From NCBI GenBank assembly GCA_050050115.1, contig JASFUX010000057.1:1-15123 (forward strand): DNA of 15,123 nt, given 5' to 3'. A program made the position numbers and the translations under genes. This DNA is from JASFUX01 sp050050115 (GTDB lineage: Bacteria > Pseudomonadota > Alphaproteobacteria > Caulobacterales > Maricaulaceae). Below are positions 1 to 6,683 of this stretch, one piece after another. The notes beneath the pieces are model-generated. The model was given only the letters and a program-made list of their open reading frames with translations. It did not search any database and was not told the DNA's origin. Every line of letters begins with the position of its first letter. The stretch's first letter is position 1.

Positions 1-225
1 TCGGCCTTCTTCATGGCGACGGGCTTCCACGGCGCGCACGTGATCATCGGCACGATCTTCCTGCTCGTGTGCCTGCTCAGGCTGATGGCCGGCCAGTTCA
101 CGCCGCAAAAGCATTTCGGCTTCGAAGCGGCGGCCTGGTACTGGCACTTCGTCGACGTGGTCTGGCTGTTCCTGTTCGCCTTCGTCTACGTCGTGCCCTA
201 CCTCTTCTCGTTCAATCCGGGATAG
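1..225 (+). CDS. ctaE: Cytochrome c oxidase subunit III, C-terminal part (5' truncated by window edge)
   Basis: This is the last 74 codons of an aa3-type cytochrome c oxidase subunit III, a polytopic inner-membrane subunit of the terminal oxidase that reduces O2 to water. The frame is open from base 1, so the first ATG visible (13) is internal and the true start lies outside the window. Family signatures are the TGFHGAHVIIG segment and the closing YWHFVDVVWLFLF helix, both hallmarks of subunit III. The tail runs about ten residues past the usual end of the last helix (YVVPYLFSFNPG). The stop (TAG, 223-225) lies only 3 nt before the DUF983 start, so the genes are cotranscribed and probably translationally coupled. 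Identification is firm; only the missing N-terminus limits it. Confidence 0.95.
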   Translation, partial: SAFFMATGFHGAHVIIGTIFLLVCLLRLMAGQFTPQKHFGFEAAAWYWHFVDVVWLFLFAFVYVVPYLFSFNPG

Positions 226-228
226 CCG

Positions 229-612
229 ATGACGGCGGAACAGCCCGTCAACCCGATCGCCGCGGGCCTCAAAGGCCGCTGTCCGGTCTGCGGGGAGGGG
301 GACCTGTTCGCCGGCTATCTCACGGTGGCGTCCGAGTGCGAGAGCTGCGGGGCGGACCTGTCGAAGGCGGATTCCGGCGACGGCCCGGCGGTGTTCGTGA
401 TGTTCGTCGTCGGCTTCATCGTAGTGCCGCTCGCGCTCGTGCTCGAGGTGGCCCTGAGCCCGCCGATCTGGCTGCACCTGCTGTTGTGGATCCCGCTGGC
501 GACCGTGCTGACGCTGATGCTGCTGCGCCCGTTCAAAGGCGTGATGATCACGCTGCAGTTCCACAACAAGGCCGAAGAGGCGCGGTTCGAGGATGACGAA
601 GGCCAAGGCTAA
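229..612 (+). CDS. DUF983 family zinc-ribbon membrane protein
   Basis: A 127-aa protein of the DUF983 family, commonly encoded between oxidase subunit III and SURF1 in Alphaproteobacteria. A role in cytochrome oxidase assembly is inferred from that location, not demonstrated. The N-terminus carries two CxxC knuckles (C18/C21 in CPVCGEGDLF and C37/C40 in CESCG), forming a probable zinc ribbon on the cytoplasmic side. Two hydrophobic helices follow (about 54-75 and 80-100), then a charged acidic C-terminus. The ATG is 3 nt after the ctaE stop. The end of the gene contains a short AAGGCT-type hexamer repeat (601-621) that runs past the stop. Length and architecture are normal for the family. Confidence 0.9.
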   Translation: MTAEQPVNPIAAGLKGRCPVCGEGDLFAGYLTVASECESCGADLSKADSGDGPAVFVMFVVGFIVVPLALVLEVALSPPIWLHLLLWIPLATVLTLMLLRPFKGVMITLQFHNKAEEARFEDDEGQG

Positions 613-630
613 GGCTAAGGCATCGCCTTC

Positions 631-1311
631 ATGACCTTCCGCCCGCTTCCCGTCATGACTCTGCTCGCGATCCCGGCGCTCGCGCTGCTGATCGCGCTCG
701 GGGTTTGGCAGCTGGGGCGCGCGGAGGAAAAGCGCGTCGAGATGGCCGCCTATCTCGCCAACGCCGCCGTCGCGGGCGCGCGCGCCCAGCCGCTGTGCAG
801 TCCGGCTGCGGACATCTACGGCGTCGCCGTCGACCCGCCGGAGGGGCGGTCGGGCGAGGAGGTCCGCTTCATTGGCCGCAGCCGCGACGGCGAGGCGGGC
901 TGGCGCGTCTTGAGGCTCGCCCCAGCGCCCGACTGCTTGGGCGAAGACAAGCTGCTGGTCGTCCAGACGGCGTTCCTCACCAACAACGATTTAGAGATCG
1001 CCGCACAGCCGACGCTGACCGCCGCCGCACCGCCGCGCGCGGGCGGCTTCACGCCGGAGAACGATCCTGCGCGCGGCGACTACTATCGCTTCGCGCCCGA
1101 GGAACTCGCCGTCGCCTTCGGTGTCGAGGTAGGTGCTCTGATCACGGATCTCTGGCTGATCGACACGTCGCCCGGTCCGCCCGAGCGCCTCGCCGCAATG
1201 CCGCCCTCGCGCCACCTCGGCTACGCGTGGACCTGGTTCGGGTTGGCTGGAACGCTGGTCGCCGTCTACGTCGCCTACCATGTGCGCGAAGGGCGTTTTT
1301 CGAAGAACTAG
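631..1311 (+). CDS. SURF1: SURF1 family cytochrome oxidase assembly protein
   Basis: A 226-aa SURF1/Shy1 homologue, an inner-membrane factor that helps insert haem a into oxidase subunit I. Topology is classic: an N-terminal membrane helix (about 9-25) running into the conserved GVWQLGR motif (24-30), a large periplasmic domain, and a C-terminal helix (about 203-219) preceded by the signature RHLGYAWTWFGLA (194-206). It is third in the ctaE-DUF983-SURF1 operon and starts 18 nt after the DUF983 stop. No clear Shine-Dalgarno is visible before the ATG at 631, so translation may depend on coupling. An alternative ATG at 655 would shorten the N-terminus by eight residues and keep the helix. The gene ends 6 nt before the convergent gene's stop. 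The periplasmic domain is poorly conserved outside the edge motifs, as is usual. Confidence 0.9.
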   Translation: MTFRPLPVMTLLAIPALALLIALGVWQLGRAEEKRVEMAAYLANAAVAGARAQPLCSPAADIYGVAVDPPEGRSGEEVRFIGRSRDGEAGWRVLRLAPAPDCLGEDKLLVVQTAFLTNNDLEIAAQPTLTAAAPPRAGGFTPENDPARGDYYRFAPEELAVAFGVEVGALITDLWLIDTSPGPPERLAAMPPSRHLGYAWTWFGLAGTLVAVYVAYHVREGRFSKN

Positions 1312-1317
1312 ACCGTC

Positions 1318-1980
1318 TCACCGCGGGCGGGGTGTTATCGTGACCTGAAACGGCGCGCTGCCTGATCCGAAGAGTGTGACTTCGACATCGACGGGGCCGA
1401 ACTCGAACTCCGCCGGCCAGTCCCACGGGGCGAGCCGCGGGTCCTTCAGCGAAGCGGTCGTGATTCCGACTTGCGCGGCGCGGGCCGAACGGTCGGTTAT
1501 CGCGGAGCAATCGCTTCTGTCCGCCTGCGGCGGCGGCGTCGATAGACGGCAGGGCGCTGCGCTGGCGACGGCGAGGCGGATTGCGTCCGGCGCGGGCGCG
1601 ATCTCGGTCGCGGGCGCGGATGCGCCGGCGAAGCCGGCGTCCAGCCCCGGCAACGAGATCGAAGACGGAAGAGACGGTGTGAAGTCGACGGTCGGCGCAT
1701 CCGCGCCCGCGGCCGCCTCGTCCGGATCGGGGGACGCAGCCGCCGGGATCGGAGGTTGGGCCGGTGGTTCGGGCGCGGGCGGCTCGACCAGAGCCACCGT
1801 CAGCGCTTCGATCGGAGGGCTCTCTTGAGGTCGGGCGCGTGAGGCGGCGTAGTATACGCCGAGCGCCAAGACCCCGTGCGCGGCGAACGCGACCGCGAAG
1901 GAAGCCGCAGACGGCCATCGCCAGCGGCGGCGCAGCTCGCGTAGCAGGGCCTTCAGATCCTCGCCGCTCGTCTCGATCAA
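1318..1980 (-). CDS. TonB-like proline-rich membrane-anchored protein, no TonB C-terminal domain recognised
   Basis: A 220-aa protein built like a TonB-type energy transducer: a short basic cytoplasmic segment (about 8-22, many Arg), one membrane helix (about 25-46), then a long Pro/Ala-rich periplasmic linker (about 50-130). The C-terminal part (about 140-220) has two cysteines (C144, C158) that could form a disulfide, and ends in a short beta-like stretch (EFGPVDVEVTLFG). I do not recognise a canonical TonB C-terminal domain, so TonB function is not claimed. The only suitable start is TTG at 1980; an in-frame stop lies at 2023-2025 and no in-frame ATG exists. A GTGCTAGTTT box (2020-2029) just upstream resembles an alphaproteobacterial -10. 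Gene identity is likely; function unknown. Confidence 0.7.
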   Translation of the reverse strand: MIETSGEDLKALLRELRRRWRWPSAASFAVAFAAHGVLALGVYYAASRARPQESPPIEALTVALVEPPAPEPPAQPPIPAAASPDPDEAAAGADAPTVDFTPSLPSSISLPGLDAGFAGASAPATEIAPAPDAIRLAVASAAPCRLSTPPPQADRSDCSAITDRSARAAQVGITTASLKDPRLAPWDWPAEFEFGPVDVEVTLFGSGSAPFQVTITPRPR

Positions 1981-2019
1981 GGCGGGTCTCGTCTGCCGGT
2001 CGCGCCCCCTGACGAGGAG

Positions 2020-2029
2020 AAACTAGCAC
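2020..2029 (-). promoter_or_regulatory. Candidate -10 box (GCTA type) for the TonB-like gene
   Basis: On the minus strand this reads GTGCTAGTTT, resembling the GCTA-centred -10 known from Caulobacter housekeeping promoters. It lies about 40 nt upstream of the TTG start at 1980. No convincing -35 is visible at the right distance, so this is only a candidate. Confidence 0.25.
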
Positions 2030-2051
2030 AGTTAGCCGCCAGTTCACGGGG

Positions 2052-2070
2052 CGCCGCCCTCCCGGCGGCG
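2052..2070. other. GC-only stem-loop (7-bp stem)
   Basis: CGCCGCC (2052-2058) and GGCGGCG (2064-2070) pair perfectly across a 5-nt loop. It lies between two minus-strand genes, next to a longer stem-loop at 2081-2107. It could add to transcription termination after the hydrolase gene or sit in the leader of the TonB-like gene. No U-tract is present on either strand. Confidence 0.35.
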
Positions 2071-2080
2071 GCGCTTCTCG

Positions 2081-2107
2081 ATCCCCTCCCTGCGAGAGGG
2101 AGGGGAT
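2081..2107 (-). terminator. Perfect 11-bp inverted repeat, possible terminator of the hydrolase gene
   Basis: ATCCCCTCCCT (2081-2091) and AGGGAGGGGAT (2097-2107) are perfect complements around a 5-nt loop. The hairpin lies 13 nt beyond the hydrolase stop on the minus strand, where a terminator would be expected. There is no run of U after it, so it is not a textbook intrinsic terminator. It could instead be a dispersed intergenic palindrome or a 3'-end stabiliser. The stem is certain; the function is inferred. Confidence 0.45.
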
Positions 2108-2120
2108 GAAGCTTTCGTCC

Positions 2121-2996
2121 TTACGCCAGCGCTTCGCCGAACAGCGCCAGCAGCCGCTCCCAGGCGCGCTCGGCCTGGGCTTCGTTGTAGACGGTGCTGT
2201 CGGGCGGGCACCAGCCGTGCATCGCGCCTTCGTAGACCTCGATCTCGGCCATCAGGCCGGCGTCGTCGAACGCGGCGCGCAGGATGTCTTTGGACTCCGG
2301 CTGGCGCTCGTCGTCGTTCGCCGCGATGGCGATCAGGAAGCCCGCCTGCATCTGCGGGATGAGCAGGTGCGGGCTGTCGTCTCCCTCAGTCGTCAGGCCG
2401 CCGCCGTGGAAGCTGCCGCCCGCGCCGATGCGGTCGGGGATCGCCGCGGCGGTCATCATCACCAAAGGCCCGCCCATGCAGTAACCGGTCGTGCCGATCT
2501 GGCGGCTGGTGTCGACCGAGTCCTGAGCGTCGAGCCATTGCACGTAGGCTTGGGCGTCGCGCACCGTTTGCGCGCCGTCAGAGCGCAGCGACTGCGCCAG
2601 CGGCATCAGCCGTTCACGGACAGGCGGGTCGGAGAAGCTCTCGCCCTCGGCGATCACCGGCGCGGCCGCGTCGCGATAGTAGGGGTTCACGGTGAGCACC
2701 GAGTAGCCGGACTCCGCCAGCCGCCGGCCCATCGCCTTGAAGGCGGGGCGCAGCCCCATGATGTCCGGCCAGACGATGACGCCCGCGTGGGCGTCCTCGG
2801 CCGGGTGAGCGAAGAAGCAGTCGGCCATGCCGTCCGGCGTCTCGATCATGACGTCGGCCTCGGTCACCTCCTGCGCGTTCGCCGCGCGCGGCAGCATCGC
2901 CATCAGCCCCGCCGCGCCTGCGAGCGTGCCAAAGCCGCGCCGCGAGATGCGCTTCAGGTAGTCTTCATTGTCCCGGACGGTGTCTTCGTCACACAT
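2121..2996 (-). CDS. Tat-exported dienelactone hydrolase family protein
   Basis: A 291-aa alpha/beta-hydrolase of the dienelactone hydrolase family, which typically opens lactones or cleaves related esters. The N-terminus has a twin-arginine signal: ISRRGFGTLAG (17-27), a hydrophobic stretch, and a likely cleavage site after ANA (39-41), so the folded enzyme should be exported. Catalytic elements are the nucleophile elbow GYCMGG (C173), an acidic residue around D228/D229, and H260 in MHGWC. WPDIMGLRP (76-84) corresponds to the family's active-site acidic segment. I chose ATG 2996 over the longer TTG at 3023, because AAGGTGGGG sits just before the ATG as a strong ribosome site. It is divergent from the acetyltransferase gene. 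The substrate is unknown. Confidence 0.88.
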   Translation of the reverse strand: MCDEDTVRDNEDYLKRISRRGFGTLAGAAGLMAMLPRAANAQEVTEADVMIETPDGMADCFFAHPAEDAHAGVIVWPDIMGLRPAFKAMGRRLAESGYSVLTVNPYYRDAAAPVIAEGESFSDPPVRERLMPLAQSLRSDGAQTVRDAQAYVQWLDAQDSVDTSRQIGTTGYCMGGPLVMMTAAAIPDRIGAGGSFHGGGLTTEGDDSPHLLIPQMQAGFLIAIAANDDERQPESKDILRAAFDDAGLMAEIEVYEGAMHGWCPPDSTVYNEAQAERAWERLLALFGEALA

Positions 2997-3040
2997 GGCT
3001 TTCCCCACCTTGTTTAGGCCCAAGCGGGCGTTGCGAGAGG

Positions 3041-3051
3041 AACGCTAGCAC
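3041..3051 (-). promoter_or_regulatory. Candidate -10 box (GCTA type) for the hydrolase gene
   Basis: On the minus strand this reads TGTGCTAGCGTT, close to the box before the TonB-like gene (TGTGCTAGTTT). It lies about 45 nt before the ATG at 2996. No good -35 hexamer is seen 16-18 bp upstream. Confidence 0.25.
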
Positions 3052-3186
3052 AGGGCCAGACGCCGGAGCCATCACGGCTGCTTGAGCTCTGCGCGCCCAA
3101 AGGCTTGCGCTCTCCCACCGCCTCGCGGCAGGATTCGGGTCTGTCGCGTCGTCCTTTCGTCGGCGCGGACGACGGGACGGCTGAGT

Positions 3187-3804
3187 ATGGCGATCGCCAG
3201 CGCTCCGACGCGATCATCGAGCCTCGAGCGGGTGGAGGGGTTGGGCGTTGTCCTGCGCCGTCCCCAGCCGCACCACTATGACGCCTGGGCGGAGCTGCGC
3301 GCGGTCAGCCGGCCGCATCTCGAGCCCTGGGAGCCGACCTGGGCGCCCGACGAGCTTTCGCCCGCCGCCTATCGCCGACGGCTGCGGCGTTACGGGCGCG
3401 AGTTCCGCCAGGACCTGTCCGCGCCCTTCTTCATCTTCCGCGCAGAGGACGACCAGCTCGTCGGCGCCTGCAACTTGAACACCATCCGCCGCGGCGTGCT
3501 GCAGGCCTGCTCGATCGGCTACTGGGTCGGCGCGCCCTATCAGCGCCAAGGCTACGGCCTCGCCGCCGTGCGCGCCGCGGTGCGTTGCGCGTTCGAGACG
3601 CTCGATCTGCATCGGGTGGAGGCGGCGTGCATCCCGACCAACCGCGCGTCGCGCTCCCTCCTGGAGAAAGCCGGCTTCACCTACGAGGGCGTCGCCCGCG
3701 CTTATCTGAAGATCAACGGCGCCTGGCGCGATCATGTGATCTACGCGCTGCTTTCCTCCGATCCCGCCTGGAGCGCGGCTGGCGACGGGGAGCGCGCCCT
3801 GTGA
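3187..3804 (+). CDS. GNAT family N-acetyltransferase, RimJ-type
   Basis: A 205-aa acetyltransferase of the RimJ/RimL branch of the GNAT fold, which transfers acetyl from acetyl-CoA to protein N-termini (ribosomal proteins in characterised members). The acetyl-CoA binding motif A is YQRQGYGLAAVRA (118-130). The typical RimJ C-terminus is present as IPTNRASRSLLEKAGF (149-164) followed by YLKINGAWRDH. I used ATG 3187: the frame is open further upstream to 3082, but that extension is Arg/Pro-rich and unlike the family, whose homology begins after residue 15. The last base pairs overlap the EAL gene start by 4 nt (GTGA, 3801-3804), implying translational coupling. The exact substrate cannot be told; it could act on a small molecule. 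Confidence 0.85.
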   Translation: MAIASAPTRSSSLERVEGLGVVLRRPQPHHYDAWAELRAVSRPHLEPWEPTWAPDELSPAAYRRRLRRYGREFRQDLSAPFFIFRAEDDQLVGACNLNTIRRGVLQACSIGYWVGAPYQRQGYGLAAVRAAVRCAFETLDLHRVEAACIPTNRASRSLLEKAGFTYEGVARAYLKINGAWRDHVIYALLSSDPAWSAAGDGERAL

Positions 3805-4952
3805 GCGAGCGTGCGGGCGGACGAGCGAAGGGATTGGAAGGCGCCGCTGCGGCGTCGACGGCGCTCGGTCTGGCCGGTGTCGCCGCGTTCCTTTGGAGCG
3901 AGGCGGACGACGCGCTCTCTTGGTCGGGCGCGGCCGAGGCGCTTGGCTTGGCGTCCGCTGCGACGTGGGCGGAGCTGATGGAGCTTTTCGTCGAAGCGGA
4001 CCGGCCCCAGCTCGACCGGCTGCGCGCAAACGCTGACGGAGGCGTCATCGTCGTGCGCTTGAGCCAGCCCGGCGGCCGTTTCCGCCGCGCCCGGGTGCGC
4101 GTCGGCTGGTCGGGCGATTATCCGCGCATCCTCGGCGGCCTGATCACGCCGGCTTACGGCGCGGAAGGTGAAACCGCCGAGCACGGACGGATCGGTTTCG
4201 AGCCGGCGCTGCGGTGCGCGGCGGAGAATCTCGATTTCGAAGCCTGGTATCAGCCGATCGTATCGCTGCAGTCGGGCGAGACAGCCGGGCTCGAAGCGCT
4301 CGTGCGCTGGCGCAGCGAAGAGCGCGGGGTGATGGCGCCGGACGACTTTCTGCCGATGCTCGACGAGCTGGGCCAGACCGCGCGTCTGGGCGCTTGGATG
4401 CGGGCCGAGGCCGCCGCCCAGCTCGGCCGCTGGCGCGCCGCCGGCGCGGCCGCTGCGCTTGGCTACGTCGCGGTCAACATCACGGCGCACGATCTCGATG
4501 CGGCCGACTTCGCCGACAACGTCGCCGCGCTGATCGCCGCACACGGCCTGCCCAAGGGCGCGCTCAGGCTGGAGATCACCGAAGGCGAGGTGATGCGCGA
4601 CGCGGACAAGGCCGCAGCCATCCTCGCGGAGGCCAAAGCCGCCGGCGCATCGCTGGCGCTCGACGACTTCGGCTCGGGGCACGCCTCGCTCGCCTGGCTC
4701 GAGCGGTTCGCGGTCGATGCGCTGAAGATCGACCGCTACTTCGTACGCACCCTGCCCAGCTCGACCAGCTCGGAGACCATCGTCGCCTCGATCACCGCGC
4801 TGGCGCATGACCTGGGGCTGGTGGTGGTCGCCGAGGGCGTCGAGGAGGCGGCGACCGCCGAGCGGCTCGCGAAGGCGGGGTGCGACTATGGCCAGGGTTT
4901 TTATTTTGCCCCGGCGCTGCAGCTCGACGAAGTTGAGCGGTGGTTGGGGTAG
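3801..4952 (+). CDS. PAS-like/EAL domain cyclic-di-GMP phosphodiesterase
   Basis: A 383-aa cytoplasmic signalling protein. The EAL domain (about 132-382) hydrolyses c-di-GMP to pGpG, and all main catalytic signatures are present: EALVRW with E165, N226, E258 in LEITE, the D288-D289 pair in DDFGSG, K309, E345 in AEGVEE, and Q365 in GQGF. It is therefore predicted to be active. The N-terminal 125 residues look like a divergent PAS sensor (FLWSEADDALSWSG, 30-43, then a helical stretch and a beta-rich end), with no GGDEF domain and no membrane helix. The start is GTG at 3801, inside the acetyltransferase stop (GTGA overlap), with a GGGGAG ribosome site at 3787-3792. The ORF is open further upstream, but that part is a shadow of the acetyltransferase gene. 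Confidence 0.88.
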   Translation: MSERAGGRAKGLEGAAAASTALGLAGVAAFLWSEADDALSWSGAAEALGLASAATWAELMELFVEADRPQLDRLRANADGGVIVVRLSQPGGRFRRARVRVGWSGDYPRILGGLITPAYGAEGETAEHGRIGFEPALRCAAENLDFEAWYQPIVSLQSGETAGLEALVRWRSEERGVMAPDDFLPMLDELGQTARLGAWMRAEAAAQLGRWRAAGAAAALGYVAVNITAHDLDAADFADNVAALIAAHGLPKGALRLEITEGEVMRDADKAAAILAEAKAAGASLALDDFGSGHASLAWLERFAVDALKIDRYFVRTLPSSTSSETIVASITALAHDLGLVVVAEGVEEAATAERLAKAGCDYGQGFYFAPALQLDEVERWLG

Positions 4953-4976
4953 GGAGTGCGGCGGCGAAGAGGGTTC

Positions 4977-5010
4977 ATGTCCGCTTTCGATCCCACAGCC
5001 GACATTCGCA
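4977..5010. repeat. Degenerate palindromic intergenic repeat, copy A
   Basis: ATGTCCGCTTTCGATCC (4977-4993) continues into CACAGCCGACATTCGCA (4994-5010). The arms TGTCCGC and GCCGACA are complementary but for one base. A similar element lies at 14106-14138. This copy is in the gap between two convergent genes (EAL gene and small membrane protein), where it could act as a bidirectional 3' hairpin. No U-tract is visible. Confidence 0.5.
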
Positions 5011-5045
5011 ATGCATGGACCGGGATTGTCGCGGCGCGCAGACGG

Positions 5046-5417
5046 CTAAAATAGTACGACGTACACGATCACCGGCAGCACGAAGAACGCCGCGAAGCCG
5101 CCGACGCCGATCCCAAGCCCGCGCAGGCTGGTTGCTCGATTGCGCCGAATGAAACCTGCCCACACCATCGCAACCCCGAACGCGATGCTTACCGGCGTCG
5201 CGATCCTGATCACCCAATCGACGATTGTGGTCCACGCCGGGCGGGACTCCATCGTGGCCTCGCCGCCGCCGAGCGCCACGATCCCGACGAGCAAGGCCCC
5301 GACCGCCTCGCCCGCGCCGCCAAGCTCAACGAACGCAACGGCGTAGAGCGCGCCGACTGCGCCAGCCAAGGTCGCAGCGATCGCGCCGAGCAACCACAGC
5401 ACACGGGATTGCGACAT
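5046..5417 (-). CDS. Small polytopic membrane protein, unknown function
   Basis: A 123-aa protein that is nearly all membrane: four probable helices (about 8-30, 36-52, 66-89, 100-123) joined by short loops, with a basic cytoplasmic-type loop IRRNR at 90-94. I do not recognise a family. The frame stays open upstream to 5633, but ATG 5417 has an excellent ribosome site (GAAGGAGGGGGG). The upstream 72 codons are also unlike the hydrophobic rest, so they are excluded. The gene is convergent with the EAL gene and stands alone. The similar size and character of the 174-aa membrane protein at 7971 is superficial; I see no shared motif. Confidence 0.72.
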   Translation of the reverse strand: MSQSRVLWLLGAIAATLAGAVGALYAVAFVELGGAGEAVGALLVGIVALGGGEATMESRPAWTTIVDWVIRIATPVSIAFGVAMVWAGFIRRNRATSLRGLGIGVGGFAAFFVLPVIVYVVLF

Positions 5418-5750
5418 ACCCCCCTCCTTCGTTGAAGCTTTGCGCGCGATGATCGCAAGCGCCAAGTCACTATCACAGCGTTGCGAGCTGTAATACCAAC
5501 GGCGTTGAAGACCGAATTTTAGGGAGGATGGCGCGCTGCGATCATCCTCGGACCCCGCAACCGGTCTGCGGTGAGACGCGTCGACGCTCCGATGGCGCAT
5601 CGCCCGAACGATCTCTTTGACGGAAGCGGACATCTGATCCTCGCAGCCGACAGACGCCCGTCGATTGTGCCTGCGCGGTAGCGCTCACGCGCCCAATCCA
5701 TCACAATCACCGCACAACCAAGCCGAAACCGGCGCGAAGGGGAGGATGAC
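5418..5750. other. 333-bp gene-free stretch between divergent genes
   Basis: This gap separates the small membrane protein gene (-) from the cyclase gene (+) and must hold both promoters. I find no convincing -35/-10 pair. A small inverted repeat, ACAGC (5475-5479) and GCTGT (5487-5491), with a 7-nt loop could be an operator, but is short enough to be chance. A TAATACCAACGGCGTTGAA segment (5491-5509) is AT-richer than its surroundings. Open frames crossing the gap on the minus strand (5519-5752 and the upstream part of 5046-5633) have no ribosome site or recognisable protein, and I do not call them genes. Confidence 0.5.
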
Positions 5751-6674
5751 ATGCGGGTTCTGTTGATGGGCGGCCTCGCCGCCGCGGCGATCGCGGGGTG
5801 CGCAACAGCCCAGGACTGGGCGCCGTCGCGCTACGGGGCGGACGACCGGATCGGCGCCGCAAACAATCTCTCGCCGGAGATCGTCGTGGAGGCGGCGAGG
5901 CTCGTCACCGAAGGCAAGGTCTATTCGCTCGGCGTCGAGACGGGCGAAGACACGCCCGCCTACAGCGGCCGCACTTTCGACATGACCATCATCGCCTCGA
6001 ATCCGGACGCCGAGGTTGGCTCGGACGCGATCACGTCCAACGATGAGCGAGTGGCGACCAGCTTCGGCATCGGTTCGCAGATCGACGGACTGGGTCACCT
6101 CGGCATCGGCAACCAGTACTACAATGGCCTGACCACCGCGGAGATCGTCGATGAGGAGCACGGCCTACGGGAGCTGGGCACGCATCAGATTCCGCCGATC
6201 GTCACTCGCGGCGTGCTGCTCGACATGACCGAGCACTTCGGCGTCGACATGGTCGAGGAGGGCACCGCCTTCAACCGCGCCGAGATCGACGCGGCGGCCG
6301 AGGCCCAGGGCGTCGAGATCCGCTCGGGCGACGTGGTGCTGTTCTACACCGGCTGGATGCAGCTTCTGGGCGTCGACGATGAGCGCTTCATCACCGTCCA
6401 GCCGGGCCCCGGTGTCGAGGGCGCGGAATATCTCGCCGACCTCGGCGTCGTCGCGATCGGCTCGGACACGCCGGCGCTCGAGGTGATCCCGTTCGAGGAC
6501 GGCGCCTTCGCGGTCCACCAGACGATGCTGGCGAAGAACGGAGTCTACGTGCTTGAGAGCATGAACACCGCCGAGCTGGCCGCCGACGACGTGCACGAGT
6601 TTCTGTTCGTGCTCGGACAACCGAAGTTCGTTGGCGCGGTGCAGGTGGTGATCAACCCGATCGCGATCAGATAG
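5751..6674 (+). CDS. Cyclase family (PF04199-type) lipoprotein with atypical metal motif
   Basis: A 307-aa member of the cyclase/kynurenine formamidase-like superfamily of metal-dependent amide and lactone hydrolases. The N-terminus is a short lipoprotein-type signal ending in the lipobox-like AIAGC (C17), so the protein is probably lipid-anchored or at least exported. The family motif HxGTHxDxxxH appears as GIGSQIDGLGH (106-116): D112 and H116 are kept, but the first and second His positions are G106 and Q110. This Q-containing variant is a known subtype of the family. H256 and E269 (VHQTMLAKNGVYVLES) match the C-terminal conserved block. A strong ribosome site (AGGGGAGGA) precedes the ATG. 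The gene ends 9 nt before the thiolase start, so the two form an operon. The substrate is unknown. Confidence 0.85.
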   Translation: MRVLLMGGLAAAAIAGCATAQDWAPSRYGADDRIGAANNLSPEIVVEAARLVTEGKVYSLGVETGEDTPAYSGRTFDMTIIASNPDAEVGSDAITSNDERVATSFGIGSQIDGLGHLGIGNQYYNGLTTAEIVDEEHGLRELGTHQIPPIVTRGVLLDMTEHFGVDMVEEGTAFNRAEIDAAAEAQGVEIRSGDVVLFYTGWMQLLGVDDERFITVQPGPGVEGAEYLADLGVVAIGSDTPALEVIPFEDGAFAVHQTMLAKNGVYVLESMNTAELAADDVHEFLFVLGQPKFVGAVQVVINPIAIR

Positions 6675-6683
6675 GAGCCATCC

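Noticed and set aside
601..621. AAGGCT hexamer repeat at the DUF983/SURF1 junction as a phase-variable tract
   Set aside because: Only about three imperfect units; hexamer changes would not shift the frame, and it lies around a stop codon.
1142..2047. 301-codon minus-strand frame overlapping SURF1 and the TonB-like gene
   Set aside because: Arg-rich with no domain. The 220-codon frame in the same place has a basic anchor, membrane helix and proline-rich linker, a coherent architecture.
2997..3023. Longer TTG start for the hydrolase (nine extra codons)
   Set aside because: The extra codons contain the ribosome site AAGGTGGGG of the ATG at 2996 and would place extra residues before the Tat signal.
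5519..5752. 77-codon minus-strand frame in the gap before the cyclase gene
   Set aside because: No ribosome site, no recognisable protein, and it overlaps the promoter and leader region of the cyclase gene.
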